From NCBI GenBank assembly GCA_022702705.1, contig CM040431.1, positions 25,623,623 through 25,687,622 on the forward strand: a DNA stretch of 64,000 nucleotides, written 5' to 3'. This DNA comes from Papilionanthe hookeriana x Papilionanthe teres (lineage: Eukaryota > Streptophyta > Magnoliopsida > Asparagales > Orchidaceae). Positions within the stretch are counted from its first letter, which is position 1; the number at the start of each line of letters is the position of its first letter. A program made the translations under genes and the position numbers. Shown here in pieces: positions 1-12,098 of this stretch. The notes beneath the pieces were generated by a model that saw nothing but the letters and a program-made list of their open reading frames with translations, had not been told where the DNA came from and made no database searches.

Positions 1-274
1 AGGAACAGTTATTTCAGGAATCCAAAGGAAGAGGAGTAGGAGGCATCACAGATCCAAAGCGAGCTTTGATGATCGCCCAACTATCCTATAGTTTGGCTTC
101 AATTTGAGAGAATTATTAAAGGTTATAATCTTGCCAATTTTAATTAATTAGGACTTATATTTGTATGACACAATCATACAAATGGCCTGGAAGATAGGAG
201 GGTTTATGTCGTAACGAATGACGACCTCAGAATCCTAAGATGAGTTAGGGCTTAAATTGCATAACATGATTATG

Positions 275-475
275 CAACTGCTTAAAGGATGAAGTGAGGA
301 TTTATGTTGTGCTAGGAAAACTACCTCGAAATCCTATGGCTTGGTTGTTTATTTCTAAGGAAAGTTAAGCTGATGAAGATTTGTTTTGCTGTTGAAGATG
401 GTCGTGCTGCCCACCGCGCTTGCTCCGAGCTACTTGTTGTTGCAGAGGGTTTAGTTTAAGAAGTGATAATCAAGA
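275..475 (+). pseudogene. Degraded small-ORF region of element G, copy 1
   Basis: This is the counterpart of the 62-80 codon ORF seen in copies 2 and 3 (LRIYV, PRNPM, then DGRAAHHAP-like). Here the frame is broken: a run like LGKLPRNPMA can be followed, but an early stop (TAA after AAGGAAAGT) and indels remove coding capacity. The DNA around it is equally conserved, so coding function is doubtful. Confidence 0.35.
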
Positions 476-1419
476 GATGAGAGAAGTGTCATGGTTCAGA
501 GGTCAAGTTTTCTAGTGTGTCAAATCCAATGTCTTAAGTTTTTATTAGGGGAAAAATTAAAATTGATTAAGCGGAACCGGTTAAGATCCCATGGTTCCAT
601 CATCCCGACACCACTATTTTCATCAGATTCACTTAGTCTAAATGAATTTGCTAAACTCAACTGAATGAGTTCCACACTTTCATCCAGACTGTAGGAAATC
701 TTGTTAGCAACACGTAGGTTACCTCATCCGAGGGATTCCCGATCATCCAGTGAGACTATTTAATTTAGTTATGATTGCAGTTTTATTTTGTTTGTGATTA
801 AATTTTGAGTTGTTTAAACATGTTGGGTTCAATCATTTTCACAAGTTTATAAAATGTTGAGAAGTAAAGCATTTAATAAGTTGCAGAATGTAAATTGCAA
901 TAAACTTAAATGTGTATCAGAAGAATCTTCCCGTCATTTCCCACTGCACTTAAAATGCATGTTATGATATTTAAATATTTGAAAGAAACACCTAGGTAAA
1001 CTAAGGGAAGGTTCTGGTTGTCTACCAAATCCTAATCCTATCAGTAGCAAATTTCTAAGGTGCGGTTAGGATTATTTTCTTCATCGAAGAACAATGAAGT
1101 TTAATTGTTCTTCTAAAACATCTCATTGGATTGAGAAAGTGCTTAGGACGGGTCCTGAAGATCTTTCCAAAGCTTCTGGGATCATTTGGAGTCCAAATGA
1201 ATTTCATTAAGTGTATGAATTGATCATTCGAGGTTTATTTAAGTTTTGATCCTTGCTCAGTGAACTTGGATGTTTGATTATCCTATGAATAAGGTAATGT
1301 TTTATTTGATACTTCATTTAAGAGTTATAAAGATGAAAGCCTTTATGGGAAAATTAGTCCATTAAAGAACTTAACCATTCTTAATTGAAGTTGAATTAGT
1401 AATTTAAAATGATTCAATT

Positions 1420-1720
1420 TAGTTATAAAGTTTTAGTTGATTTTTGAACATTTTAAGTCATTTTTAAATTAGAAAAAGTGTTTAAATTATTTTAGTTTAA
1501 TTAAATTAATTTTATTGTTTTAAAATATTTTAATTTAATCATGATATTTTAAATTAATTTTAATATTTTAAATTTTTTTAATTTAATTATGATGTTTTAA
1601 TTATAAATTATTTCAAATTAATCTTAATATTTTAAATTTGTTTTAATTTAATTTTAAATTATTTCAAGTTAATTTTAATATTTTAAATTGTTTTAATTTA
1701 ACCATAAGATTATTAATTTC
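1420..1720. repeat. AT-rich low-complexity tract in G copy 1
   Basis: Irregular TTTAATTTAA and AATATTTTAA words repeat with few G or C. The same tract is at about 13,240-13,450 in copy 2 and 50,760-51,190 in copy 3, so it belongs to the element. The next 1.7 kb (1720-3460) is also AT-rich, has no ORF of note and shows nothing I recognise. Confidence 0.7.
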
Positions 1721-3464
1721 AATCATTATTTTATGGCTTCATTAGTAAAAGTTAGGCGGTATTTGATCAATTCAATGGGTAGAGATTCAATTTAGAGAAT
1801 TAGAGTCTTCTTATATAAAACCCCCTAACCTTAACAACTTATGCTTTAATTAACTTCCAAAGCTTAACGATTTAATTAATTGAGATTTCTTCTTCAATAT
1901 TAAAAGTGATTAATGAGTTTCTATCCCTTAATTCCCTGTTTTTCAATCATCCAAGGGGGAGATTAAGATCAAATATTTACCCTTCCCCTTTGATTAAACC
2001 TAAATATTAGTTAAGGATAAGGTTCCTTAATCACCCTTATGTTCTCTTAAACCTGTTCATCTCATAATTCACTAAATTAAGCCCAAATGAATTTGAAATT
2101 TTTATGTCACCTCACTCATATGTTAATTAAGACATCAGAGGAGAAAATATGATTTTTCTATTTTTAATTTAATTTATATAATTATTTTAATTGAAATAGG
2201 GATTTCTAATGAAAATTCAACAACATGACCAAGGTGAAACTTCTATCCTTAGGAAAATTATGGGAGGTTTCTACTGACTAGAGCACCACTTGGACCAATT
2301 TTGGTGATATTTTTTTAATTTTAATTTATTATTTAGAATTATTTTAAATTTTGGAGTATTATAAAATAAAATTGAGGGGAAAAATTAGGTTTTATATTTT
2401 TCTTAAATCTCTTTAAAGTTAGAGAACCTAGAGAAACAAACTTTGTATTTTTTTATTTTTATTTAAATTATTATAATTATTTTAGTGAAAGGTTTGAAAA
2501 ATCCATTTTTAAATATTAAAAATTACGTTAAGTCTTTAAAATTTAATATCTTTACTTAGAGGCTTAGGAAAAATGTTTTGTTGGTTCCCAAGTGATTAAG
2601 AGGAAAAATGTGACATTTTGGTGAATTTTAATATTTTTATGATTTTTTTTAATTATTAAAATATTAAAAAATGATTAAAAATAAATTTTTTATGAAAAAT
2701 CCAATTTTATTTTTCCTGGACTCCTCTGATCTCAGAGAACTCCCAAAATTAATTTAGTGAATTTTTGAGTTATATTTTGGGTTTTATGAATTTTTTAATT
2801 CCAAATATGGCCATGTTACTTAAGTAATTCATTTAGTTGGTTAAATCAACTCCAATTACTTGAAATTTTTATGTAGGGTCCTCTTAATCTTAACGCACAG
2901 TGAAGAATTAACTTCATGTCATTTTGATGTGTCGTGGCTCCAAATTTATTTAAGTTCAATTTTAAGTGCTTGATCTAATTAAAGTTATCTGCAGTGAGTT
3001 AAATCAAAATATAATTTTCATAGGGACCTCTGGTCGTAAGACACTTCCCCTAATTTTCCTAGATTTTTATAAATAACATGATAATTTCCATGGTTAATTT
3101 TCAAGAAAATAGCTCTAAACTTGGAAAATATATAACTCCCTCTAGAAATATCCTCTGACCTTGAAAATATTAGAGAATATTTCGAAGATCAGAGGCTACA
3201 AAAACCTAATAGTCGTTTGCCATGGTGAATTATGTATGCTCATGGAGAATTAAAACATTCAGGACAGTAAATAGATAATTAAAAATCAAATACACAACAA
3301 AATATTTTGATTTCAATTCCATATTATTCTCCTCTTCTCACTAAGCAAGAGGATATTTTTAATTTATTTTTATAATTTTTCTATGCAAAGATATGCATTT
3401 TTAAAGTTTCTGTGATTTAAATAATTCAGAAAATCCTATTTTTCTACTTTTCCGACTCAGCACT

Positions 3465-3665
3465 GATTGTATCCTCGGAGACATCGAAAGCACACGTAGC
3501 GCGTTCCCATTCGATGCTGCCATCTAAATTAGCGCGCCCTTTTCATCCTGTGGTTCTGCCAGGCTCAATCTTCACCATCCATTCAATACACGCGAGATAG
3601 GACGACTTCCCGTCATCATCCCCAGGCATCCTAACCCGTGAACCGTCCAACTTCTAGACTTAATA
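3465..3665 (+). promoter_or_regulatory. CpG-containing block of G copy 1, candidate promoter region
   Basis: This is an abrupt GC- and CpG-richer island inside very AT-rich DNA, with words such as AGCGCGTTCCCATTCGATGC and ACACGCGAGATAGGACG. The same block occurs at 15,270-15,460 (copy 2) and, inverted, at about 48,890-49,060 (copy 3). It divides the AT-rich part from the G/T-rich part. A promoter role is inference; I see no clear TATA box. Confidence 0.35.
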
Positions 3666-4639
3666 TCTCGCTCGATACTCAACCAAATCAAGCGAGGTTG
3701 GTCTTTATCGATGTGTCTAGCCTAGAAGAACATATCTATATGACTATGATGCATTGAAATTAAGTAAAAAAAATGGGGAATTCATAGAAGCTCGAGTTGA
3801 GTTGAACTTTTAGTATCTTGGTCCAAGAGGGGAGGCCTCGATTGGATGTGCTCGGCACGTTTGTTAGAGTCCAAGGAGCCTACGGATTGAGCCTCTGGTC
3901 GTGGTGAGTTGCCTAGACCCAAGTTCGACCAAGACTGATGTGGAGGTCTGGCCGATAGCACAAATGGGTGGCCTGGTGATGGGGCTTTCAATGGGGAACT
4001 CTTTCTCTTGGTGTGGGAATGGTGTGGGTGAAGTAAATTTGGTTTTGGTGAAGGTTTGAGGAGTGTCCTGTTTTGGGCTCAAATTTAGGCTGAGAAATTA
4101 AGCTCGGGCAAAGGGTCCGAGGGCTGGAGAATGGTGGGGGTCTTCTTCTCTTGGTTGCAATTAGGTTTGGGAGCAATTTGAAGAAAATTTCAGCACTTCA
4201 ATTTTGGCCATGGAGGAGCCAATTTATAGAGCTCGTCGGAGAGGGTGGCTCGGGGCTAGGCAATGAGTGCTCTGAGCCGCTTAGGGTGAGGGCTGAGTAG
4301 GGCAGTTAGGCAGTGAGGGGATTGCTCACTGTCATGGCTCAATTTTGAGTTCAAAGGTGATGGGGGGCCCTCAGACTTGCCTGTTTCGGCGGCTCTGGTG
4401 GCTGGCAAGGACGGGACAAGTGGTTGGCAGGCTAAGGAGGAGTGAGGGAGGTGTTCAGAGCAATTAATTTTGGCAGAGAGGTTGCTTATGCAATGTTTAG
4501 TAAAGGGACTTAAGCTTAACCAAAAGGCTAACCCCATTGGTCCAAAGTGGTGGAACTTTGGTCCATGGCTCAAGGAGCCTGGGTTGGCTCAGGTCAAACC
4601 AGTCCTAAGAGGTCTAAGGTTGGCTGACATGAAGTGGAT

Positions 4640-5910
4640 TTGGTCAAATTAGGCTTGGTTTGGTTCAATTTGAATCATGTGTCCAATTAGGTCACCTTGG
4701 GTTCAAGTTGGGATAGCTTGAGTTTGGGTGGTGGTTGAGCCCAATTAATTGGTCATTTTGATGCATATGATTGTCACAAAGGGTTTGGGAATGGATTTGA
4801 GTGAATTTAAATTGATTTGGAGGATTAATTTTGGGAGATTTTGTGATTTGATCAATTTGGGTCATCATGGGTTAGGCTTGGGTTTAGGTTATGATAGAGC
4901 TTAACTAGGGTTCAATTGGTGGTTCAAATTGATGTAGGTAATTGTCATGAAAGGTTTTGGATAGATATTGGGTGGAAATTTTAGGGTTAGGGGATTCAAT
5001 TTGGGGAATTTAGGTCATGTGACAAATTTAGGGCAAATTTGGGGATTTTTGTTCAAAGGGATTTTGAATGAGATTTTGGGTCAAAATAAATGTTGTGTTT
5101 TGTGTAGGAATGTTTTATGAAGATTTTAGAACAATTTTAAAGAGAATATGAGTTGAATTGGATTGGATTTGGGCATATTTGGGTTCATAGGTAATTTAGG
5201 GCAAATTTGGGTATTTTGGTTTGAATAGGACTTGGGTGAAATTTGAGTTCAAATTGGGGGCCAATTAATATTGCATTTTGTTTGTGGGGATGTTAGGAAT
5301 AGTTTTGGATTGAAATTTTGGGGGAATTGGATGACATTGGGTTAATTTAGGGATTTTGGATCATTTAGTTAAAATTGGGGATTTTGGATTTCAAGTGGAA
5401 TTGAATTCAAATGTAGGTCAAATTGGGCATGGATTTGGTTTAGATTGGTATTGAAGATGTTAAATTGAAGTTTGGAATTGAAATTTGACAACATTGGGGT
5501 CAATTGGGCAGACATTGGGTTTAATTTGGGCACTTTTGGGTTAAATGGGTCAAATTGGGGCTTTTGGTTAAATTGGGTTAAATTGACAAATTTGGGGCAT
5601 GTGGTAGTTGAAGAAAATAATATTGGGAACATTTGGGAGATTTGGAATTTTTTTGGAAATTTTTGAAATTTTTGGAATTTTGAGCTAAGAGGGGCTTTTT
5701 GGTCATTTTGGGGGTTTTGGTGGAATTTTGTTTTAGGAAATTTGGTAAATTTGGGATTAATTGATCAATTTTGGTTGTGGGGAACAGTTTGGATTGGTGT
5801 TTGGAGGAATTTGGGTAATTTGGGGAATTTTAGGTGATTTGGTGGTTATAGGGGCAACTTGGATAATTTTGGGTAAGTTTAGGGGTCTGAGGTCAGAAAT
5901 TGAAGTTTTT
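4640..5910. repeat. G/T-rich strand-biased degenerate repeat segment of G copy 1
   Basis: Over a kilobase the + strand is built from loose words such as AATTTGGG, TTGGGTCAAATTGGG and GGGATTTTGG, with very little C. Reading frames here on either strand are composition artefacts. The matching segments are 16,330-17,890 in copy 2 and, as the complement, 47,370-48,260 in copy 3. Confidence 0.6.
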
Positions 5911-6482
5911 GAAAAATGAAGGTAGCTTTAAAGGGAGAAGAATGAAACCATTTTGGTGGAGTTAAGATTGAGTAGAAGTGGTTTGGGATGGAATTAGGGT
6001 TTAGGAGCTTGAGCCATGGACCTTAGTCATTCCTAACCACTTTGGGACCAAGCCTAGCCAAATGACAACCACTTTATGATCTTTCACATATGATCCTAGC
6101 CATCTTATTCAAATATTTGTGGCTTTGGTTGAATCATGTGAGTTTCTTAAAGGGTAGAAGGGAAAGAATTTAAGGTTTGGGTCAAATGGCCTAGGGGTGT
6201 GTGTGTGTGCAAGAGATGCTTAAGTCACCCATGGTTACCTTAGGTCCAAATATTCTTATAGGAACTCATTATTGGTTCTCCATATGGTGGTTTTAACCTT
6301 CCAAGGTGATTTAGAGGTTTGTGACCATCCTTATAGAGTCTCAAGAGGAGTTAAGAAGTGGCTGAAAGTTTCTACGTGGTGGGTTCCAACTCTAGTCTTC
6401 TAGGATAGTCAAAGGAGAAATTTTATGGCTAGATCCTAAGCAATAAGAGAAAGTTTAGACCTCACCAAAAATGAGGTCAACA

Positions 6483-7590
6483 ATTGGTTAATTATTTAAA
6501 CTTTTTATAATGGGCTATTCGGATCTCTTAGATCTATTATCAATATCATTCTGGTGAATCATTGATGTCTAAACCATTTCCTGAAGCTTATGCTTTAATT
6601 GAAGAAATGACTACGATAATTTTTAATGTCCTTCTGAAAGGGGACATCCTAAAAAAGGTAGCCAATATTCATGATTCTGATGCTTTTGTCATGTTAGCAA
6701 ATTAAGTTGTTACAATTTCAAGGAAGATAGACCAAATTGGAATAAATTTTTCTCAACTAATTTCAATGATTGAAGAGAATTCATTAGGCCAAATGGTATA
6801 TTCACAAATATCAATTGAGACTTTAAATGCTATAAATAACAAGTCAAGTAATCCATAGTCCATATTCGAACTACTATAATCCAGGTTGGAAAAACCATCC
6901 TAACTTTAACTGGAATAACAATTCAGGTGGTACTAATGAGCAATGGCGAAGCAACCAAGTAAAACCATTGAGGAACTGGAACAACCAAGGCAATAGTAAT
7001 TATAGACCTACTTATCCTCTAAGTTTTAATAATAATCCACAATTTAAGGATAAGAAGTTGTCTATAGAAGAAGTGGTGTTACAAATGGGAAATTAGTTAC
7101 AAAGTCAAGGAGCTGCTATAAGAAATATTAAGAATCAGTTGGGACAAATTGCAAATTCATTAAGTAATAGAACCTAAGGAACACTTCCTAGTAATACAGA
7201 AGTAAATCCTAAAGACCAGAATAAAGAGCAAGTAAAGGCTGTTCAACTTAGAAGTGGAAGAGAGTTCAAATGTAGAGTTCAAAAAGAGATTGAAGTAGAG
7301 AAAGAATAAATTGAAGAACCTAAAGAGGACGCTCAAGAAGGTTTTGAGAGACCTATTTCTCCAGTTAAGATTGATTTAGAAAAACTGTCACCACCTCCAT
7401 TTCCTCGAAGAGTTCATCAACAAAAGTTGGATAAACAATTGTAAAATTTTCTGGAAATCTTTAAGAAGCTTACAATTAATATTCGTTTTGCCGAATCTTT
7501 AGAACAAATGCCAAGCTTTGTGAAGTTTGTGAAAGATATTCTTAATAGAAAAAAGAAGTTTGAAGATAATGAGACTATTGCACTTAGTGA
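6483..7590 (+). pseudogene. gag: Element A gag (5'-truncated by G1), Athila-like
   Basis: Starting mid-domain at the G1 insertion, the frame-shifted translation gives gag motifs matching copies C and D: a NWLI-type start, 'EAYALIEEMTT', then 'YNPGWKNHPNFNWN' and the 'NRPQGTLPSN' region before the protease. In the family this is the capsid and nucleocapsid part that packages RNA in cytoplasmic particles. Stops and frame changes are frequent (for example TAA at about 6702 and 7095). No classical CCHC knuckle is visible. A is the most degraded of the Athila-like elements here, consistent with being the oldest host. Confidence 0.8.
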
Positions 7591-7593
7591 GGA

Positions 7594-8062
7594 GTGTGGT
7601 GCTATAATTTAGAAAAAAAAAACTTTCCAGAAAAGCTTAAAGATCCCTGGAGCTTCACAATTCCATGTGAAATTGGAGACAGGTTTTTAAGAAAAGCTTT
7701 ATGTGATTTGGGTGGAAGTATTAACCTTATGTCATTATCTATATTTAAAAGACTGGGATTAGGAGAAATATCTCCTACAACTGTAACCTTGCAATTAGCA
7801 GATCATTTTATCACATATCCTAAGGGAGTTGTAGAAGATGTTTTGGTGAAAGTGGATCAATTTATTTTTCCTCTTGATTTCATTGTGTTAGATATGGAGT
7901 AAGATAAAAATATAGCTATCGTTTTCGGGAGACCTTTCCTAGAAATAGACATAGAAATGATATATGTGCAAAAAGGGCGAATTAAATATGTGTGTTAATG
8001 TTCAAACAGTTAGTTTTAATATTTCCTAATCAATGAAATACCTTGCAATAAGGATGATAAAT
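7594..8062 (+). pseudogene. Element A aspartic protease
   Basis: An open stretch of 102 codons (7594-7902) carries KALCDLGGSINLMSLSIF, the plant Athila protease core in which DLG(A/G)S takes the place of DTGA. It is followed by SPTTVTLQLADH, KGVVEDVLVKVD and FPLDFIVLDME. The reading is cut by a TAA where B has EEDKE, then resumes in another frame through the RPFL box. It would process the gag-pol polyprotein. In this copy the second residue of the active-site Ala/Ser pair is kept but Ala is Gly. Confidence 0.85.
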
Positions 8063-8070
8063 GTTTTAGG

Positions 8071-8331
8071 ATGGATGTAATGAGATATCTTAGTGAATGC
8101 CATTTCAAAACAACTTATGAAGAGAACTCAGAAATGAAAGAATTGGAAAAAGAGCAAGAAGAGAACTTAGAACATCTTAATGATTTTATTGAAGAAAATT
8201 CAAATTTTTTTCAAGAAAGTTTTAAAGTTTTGGACATGACAGAAAAAGACAAATCTTTTTGTCCATCAATTGAGAAACCTCCTGAACTTGAATTGAAGTT
8301 ACTTCCTAAGCATTTAAAATATGCCTTTTAG
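8071..8331 (+). pseudogene. Element A protease-RT linker
   Basis: 86 open codons, acidic and glutamate-rich (EMKELEKEQEENLEHLNDF), ending in PPELELKLLPKHLKYAF. The last part matches PELELKELPSHLKYAY of B and C just before RT. The acidic insert is not present in the same form in B or C. It has no known enzymatic role; it lies between the protease and RT domains of the polyprotein. Confidence 0.7.
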
Positions 8332-8339
8332 GTGATTCC

Positions 8340-9430
8340 TCAACTTTGTCAGTTATAATTTCCTCGAACTTAACTTCAGAAGAAGAAGAGTGTTTGTTGA
8401 AAATTTTAAAGAAATATAAGAAAGCATTTGGATGGACAATTACTGATATTAAATGAATCAATCCTTCAATTTGTATGCATAGAATCCTGACAGAAGAAAA
8501 CTGTAAACCTAAGGTTGATCCTCAAAGGAGATTAAATCTCATTATGAAATAAGTTGTTAAGAAAGAGATTTTAAAGTGGTTAGATGCTAAGATTATCTAT
8601 TCTATTTCAGATAGTGCATGGGTTAGTTCAATACACTGTGTTCTTAAGAAAGGAGGATTTATTGTAATTGTTAACGAAAAGAATGAACTAATACCATCAA
8701 GATAAGTTTGAGGATGGTGAATATGCATTGATTATAGAAAACTAAACCTTACTACGAGGAAATATCATTTTCCATTACCCTTTCTGGATCAAATGTTAGA
8801 TAGACTAGCTATGCATAAATACTATTATTTTCTAGATGGATATACTAGCTATCACCAAATACAAATTACTCCAGAGGATCAAGAGAAAACAATATTTACC
8901 AGTCATTATGGTACTTTTACTTTTATAAAAATTCCCTTTGGTTTATGTAATGCCCATGCTACATTTCAAAGATGAAACATGACTATTTCCTGTGATTTAA
9001 TTAAAAAAATGAATTGAAGTTTTTATGGACAATTTTTTATTTTTGGAACTTCATTTTAGAACATTTATCACGAGCTCTTGAACGATGCGAAGAAACAAAC
9101 TTGGTCCTTAATTGATAAAAATGCCAGTTTATGGTAGCAGGAGGAATTATTTTAGGACATCACAGTTCAAAGAAAGGTATCAAAGTAGATCATGCTAAAA
9201 TTTAAGTGATCACTAAGTTACCTCATCCAGGAAGTGTGAGGGAATTAGGAGCTTTTTAGGACATGCTGGATTTTATAGGCGATATATTAAAGATTTTTCA
9301 AAAATTGCTAAGCCACTATGTAATTTACTCGAGAAAGATGTGATTTTCAATTTTGATAAGGATTGCCAAAAAGCTTTTGAACTTTTAAAAGAAAAGTTAA
9401 TCACTGCACCAGTTATAGTTTCACCAGATT
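8340..9430 (+). pseudogene. Element A reverse transcriptase
   Basis: RT blocks appear in order across several frames: GWTITDIK, KKEILKWLDAKIIYSISDS, CIDYRKLNLTTRK, LDGYTSYHQIQI, IPFGLCNAHATFQR, and then the catalytic box at about 9020-9035, which reads FMDN instead of FMDD. One catalytic aspartate is therefore lost. The thumb region GHAGFYRRYIKDFSKI is at about 9260-9300. Multiple stops are present. The family copies element RNA into DNA from a tRNA primer; this copy cannot. Confidence 0.85.
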
Positions 9431-9830
9431 GAAAAAAATCATCTGAATTAATGTATGATGCAGGTGATTATACTATTGGGGCTGTTTTGGGATAGAAATA
9501 TGATAAAATTTTTAAATTTATTTACTATGCTAGTAAAACTTTTCATGAAGCTCAAATTAATTATACCACAGCAGAGAAATAATTATTAACAATAGTATTT
9601 GCCTTTGAAATGTTCAAATCATGTTTAATTGGAACTAAATATGTGGTGCATATAGATCATCTGCTATTAAGTATTTAATGAAAAATAAGGATGCAAAACC
9701 AAGACTGATAAGATGGGTTCTTCTTTTACAAAAATTTGACTTTGAAATAATAGATAGAAAGAGAGCTGATAATTAAATTGTTGATCATCTATCTAGGCTT
9801 AACTCTGAGAAATCACTGTGTTTTGAAGAA
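9430..9830 (+). pseudogene. Element A RNase H
   Basis: The order is as in B and C: ELMYDAGDYTIGAVLG (C to Y before the first acidic residue), KTFHEAQINYTTAEK, then HIDHLLLS with a one-base loss in what is HTDHSAIK in B, and DNxIVDHLSRL. In-frame stops (AEK*LLT and others) break it. The family enzyme removes the RNA strand from the RNA/DNA hybrid. Confidence 0.8.
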
Positions 9831-9944
9831 GAAATTAATGAACATTTTTCAGATGAAAAATTGTTCAATATTAATGAATGGTGTGTTCCATGGTATGCAG
9901 ACATTATGAACTTTATTGTTAGTAACATTTTACCTTATGGTCTG

Positions 9945-11064
9945 ACACACCAACAAAAGAGGAAATTTTTATCTGAAGCCAAGACTTATTTTTGGGACAA
10001 CCCATTTTTGTATAAATAGGGGAAGGATTTAATTATTCAAAGATGTGTGCCTTTATATGAGACTTTTGAAATTATTCAAAAATGTCATGATTCTGATTTT
10101 GGGGGACATTTTGGTGTTGATAAAACAACATATAAAATCTTGCAATCTAGATTTTATTGACCTACCATGTTTAGAGATGTTAATGCTTATATTAAAAATT
10201 GTGATTGATGTAATCATGTAGACAATATTTCTAGAAGAAATGAGATGCCCCTCAATTATATTTTGGAAGTTGAAATATTTGACGTTTAGGGATTAGGTTT
10301 CATGGAACCATTTAAACTATCTTTAAAAATTTTATATATAATATAGCAGTAGACTATGTGTCTAAATGGATAGAAGCTGTTGCTTTACCTCGATGTGATG
10401 CTCAAATGTTGCAAAGTATTTAAAAATAAACATATTTTTGTAGATTTGAAATACCGAGAGTTATCATAAGTGATAAGGGAAGTCATTTAAAAAATGTATT
10501 AACTGAAAAATTATTGAAGAAATATCGTATTAATCATCGAATTTATATTGCTTATCATCCTCAGACAAGCGGTTTAGCTGAAGTTTTTAATTGAGAAATC
10601 AAAAGAATTATGGAAATATCTATAAATCCAACAAAAATGGATTGGTCAGTCAAAATTGATTTTGTTTTGTGGGCTTATAAGCCTGCATATAGAACTCCTA
10701 CAGGAATGTCACCATTTAGGTTAATTTATGGGAAAGCTTGTCATTTACCAGTGGAACTTGAGCATAAAGCTTATTGTGTTATTAACGAATTTGACTATAA
10801 TTTGAAGGATGCTGGTAAAAAGTGATTATTGCAATTAAATGAGTTGGAAGAGATAAGGAATGAATCTTATGAAAATGCTAATATTTATAAAGATAAAATG
10901 AAAAAATGGCATGATCGGAAGATTATTAGTAAAAGTTTTGAGACAACAAGTTTTGCTTTATAATACAAGATTGAGGTTATTTTTAAGCAAACTTAAGTTC
11001 AGGTGGATGGGCCCATTTATTATGGTAAAATTTTATCCCTATGGAGCTGTGGATATTAAGGATC
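9945..11064 (+). pseudogene. Element A integrase, interrupted by G2
   Basis: The zinc-binding segment is recognisable (KCHDSDFGGHFGVDKTTYKILQS, then CDxCNH), followed by a core with VDYVSKWIEAVALPRCDAQ, SDKGSHLKN and AYHPQTSGLAEV. There is an open stretch at 10610-10825 (DWSVKIDFVLWAYKPAYRTP, GMSPFRLIYGKACHLPVEL). The C-terminal part ends at GAVDIKD, where G2 inserts. Bases 11060-11064 (GGATC) are the left copy of the target duplication. Several stops make it inactive. Confidence 0.85.
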
Positions 11065-11146
11065 TGTCGGCATATTTTTAGGTTTGTGTGTTTTTGAAAA
11101 GGGGGTCACCTACAGAAGTTGTCGGTGAATTTTAAATTTAATCTAA

Positions 11147-11148
<2 letters not shown>

Positions 11149-11181
<33 letters not shown>
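11149..11181. repeat. (TA)n microsatellite near the 5' end of G2
   Basis: About 33 bases of alternating T and A. The same site is (TA)n in copy 4 (63,506-63,538) and a short TATATATA remnant in copy 3 (about 53,115), so the tract is part of the element and varies in length. Confidence 0.9.
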
Positions 11182-11184
<3 letters not shown>

Positions 11185-11912
11185 TTAGAAAGAAGAAATT
11201 GATTTTGAAAATAACTTCAAGTTTGAAAATTTTAAGATATGAAATCAAACCGATCTCACATCCCAAATGGTTTATATAAACGAGCACCGCATCACAAACC
11301 GTGTATCTATCCCGAAGAATAGACATACTTGCTTGATGATGGGGCTCGATTAAATAAACTAGAAGATTTATGACATCCGTTTGGTCCGCGAACCAATTTT
11401 ATAAGCTGAAAAGTTCCACCGCTTAATATAAATGAATTAAGCGAGTGTTTATATTACACGGGTTCTTAAAGTTCCCTATAAGGGCAAGCCCCTATAGTTA
11501 ATTACATCTTAAATGACGGGAATCATTTAAGAAAACTCTCAATAATGATCAGTGGTTTTGCTCTCAAGAATTTCAAAGTTTAAGGTTTTCAAAGGATTGA
11601 ATTTTGGAGATTTCAATAGGGAATGAATCAAATTTGGAACAGTTTATTTTGAGAATCCAAAGGAAGAAAAGTAGGAGAAGCTGAGGATCCAAGAAGAATC
11701 TTGACAACTTCCCAAACTATCCTATTGTTTGGCTTCAATTAAGGAAATTATTTAATGTTTCAATCTTGCCAATTTTAATTAATTAGGACTTATATTTATA
11801 TGATATAATCACACAAATAGTCTCGAAGATGTGAGGGTTTATGTCGTACCAAACGACTACCTCAGAATCCTGAGACGAGTTAGGACTTAATTTGCATAAT
11901 ATGATTATATAA

Positions 11913-12098
11913 ATGCCTAACAAAAAGTTGAGGATTTATGTTGCACTAGGCAAACTACCTCGAAATCCTATGGCTTTGTTATTTAAAACTAAGGAAAGTT
12001 TTGCTGAAGTAGACCCGAGTTTTGCTGAAGACGATGGCCGTGCTGCCCACCATGCTCCGAGCTCCTTGTTGTTGCAGAGGTTTAGTTTTAGAAAGTGA
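11913..12098 (+). CDS. Small ORF of element G, copy 2, function unknown
   Basis: 61 codons: MPNKKLRIYVALGKLPRNPM at the start, an acidic AEVDPSFAEDDGRAA middle and a basic, hydrophobic end. Copy 3 keeps a matching frame (52393-52154, minus), with most differences substituting residues rather than breaking the frame; copy 1 is broken. It has no recognised domain, signal peptide or membrane segment. Flanking non-coding DNA is conserved to a similar degree, so this may be chance conservation of an open frame in recently related copies. Confidence 0.3.
   Translation: MPNKKLRIYVALGKLPRNPMALLFKTKESFAEVDPSFAEDDGRAAHHAPSSLLLQRFSFRK

Larger units (their letters stand above)
1..6482 (+). mobile_element. 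Giant LTR-like element G, copy 1 (5' end outside window)
   Basis: The first bases align with copy 2 at about 11,634, so roughly 570 bp of the 5' end lie upstream of the window. The 3' end is ATGAGGTCAACA at 6471-6482, as in copies 2 and 3. It is followed at once by mid-gag sequence of element A (ATTGG at 6483-6487, the expected duplication, whose partner is outside). The order of blocks matches the other copies: conserved unique 5' part, AT-rich middle, CpG-rich block, strongly G/T-biased segment, terminal hairpin. No gag, pol or transposase similarity is seen on either strand. The element is best read as a very long solo LTR. Family membership is sure; the solo-LTR reading is inference. Confidence 0.75.

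Noticed and set aside
4256..5632. Several frames of 60-105 codons on both strands in the G/T-rich part of G1, and similar ones at 17,687-18,041
   Set aside because: Low-complexity, Phe/Pro/Asn-rich or Leu/Gly-rich products caused by base skew, not kept in frame between copies.
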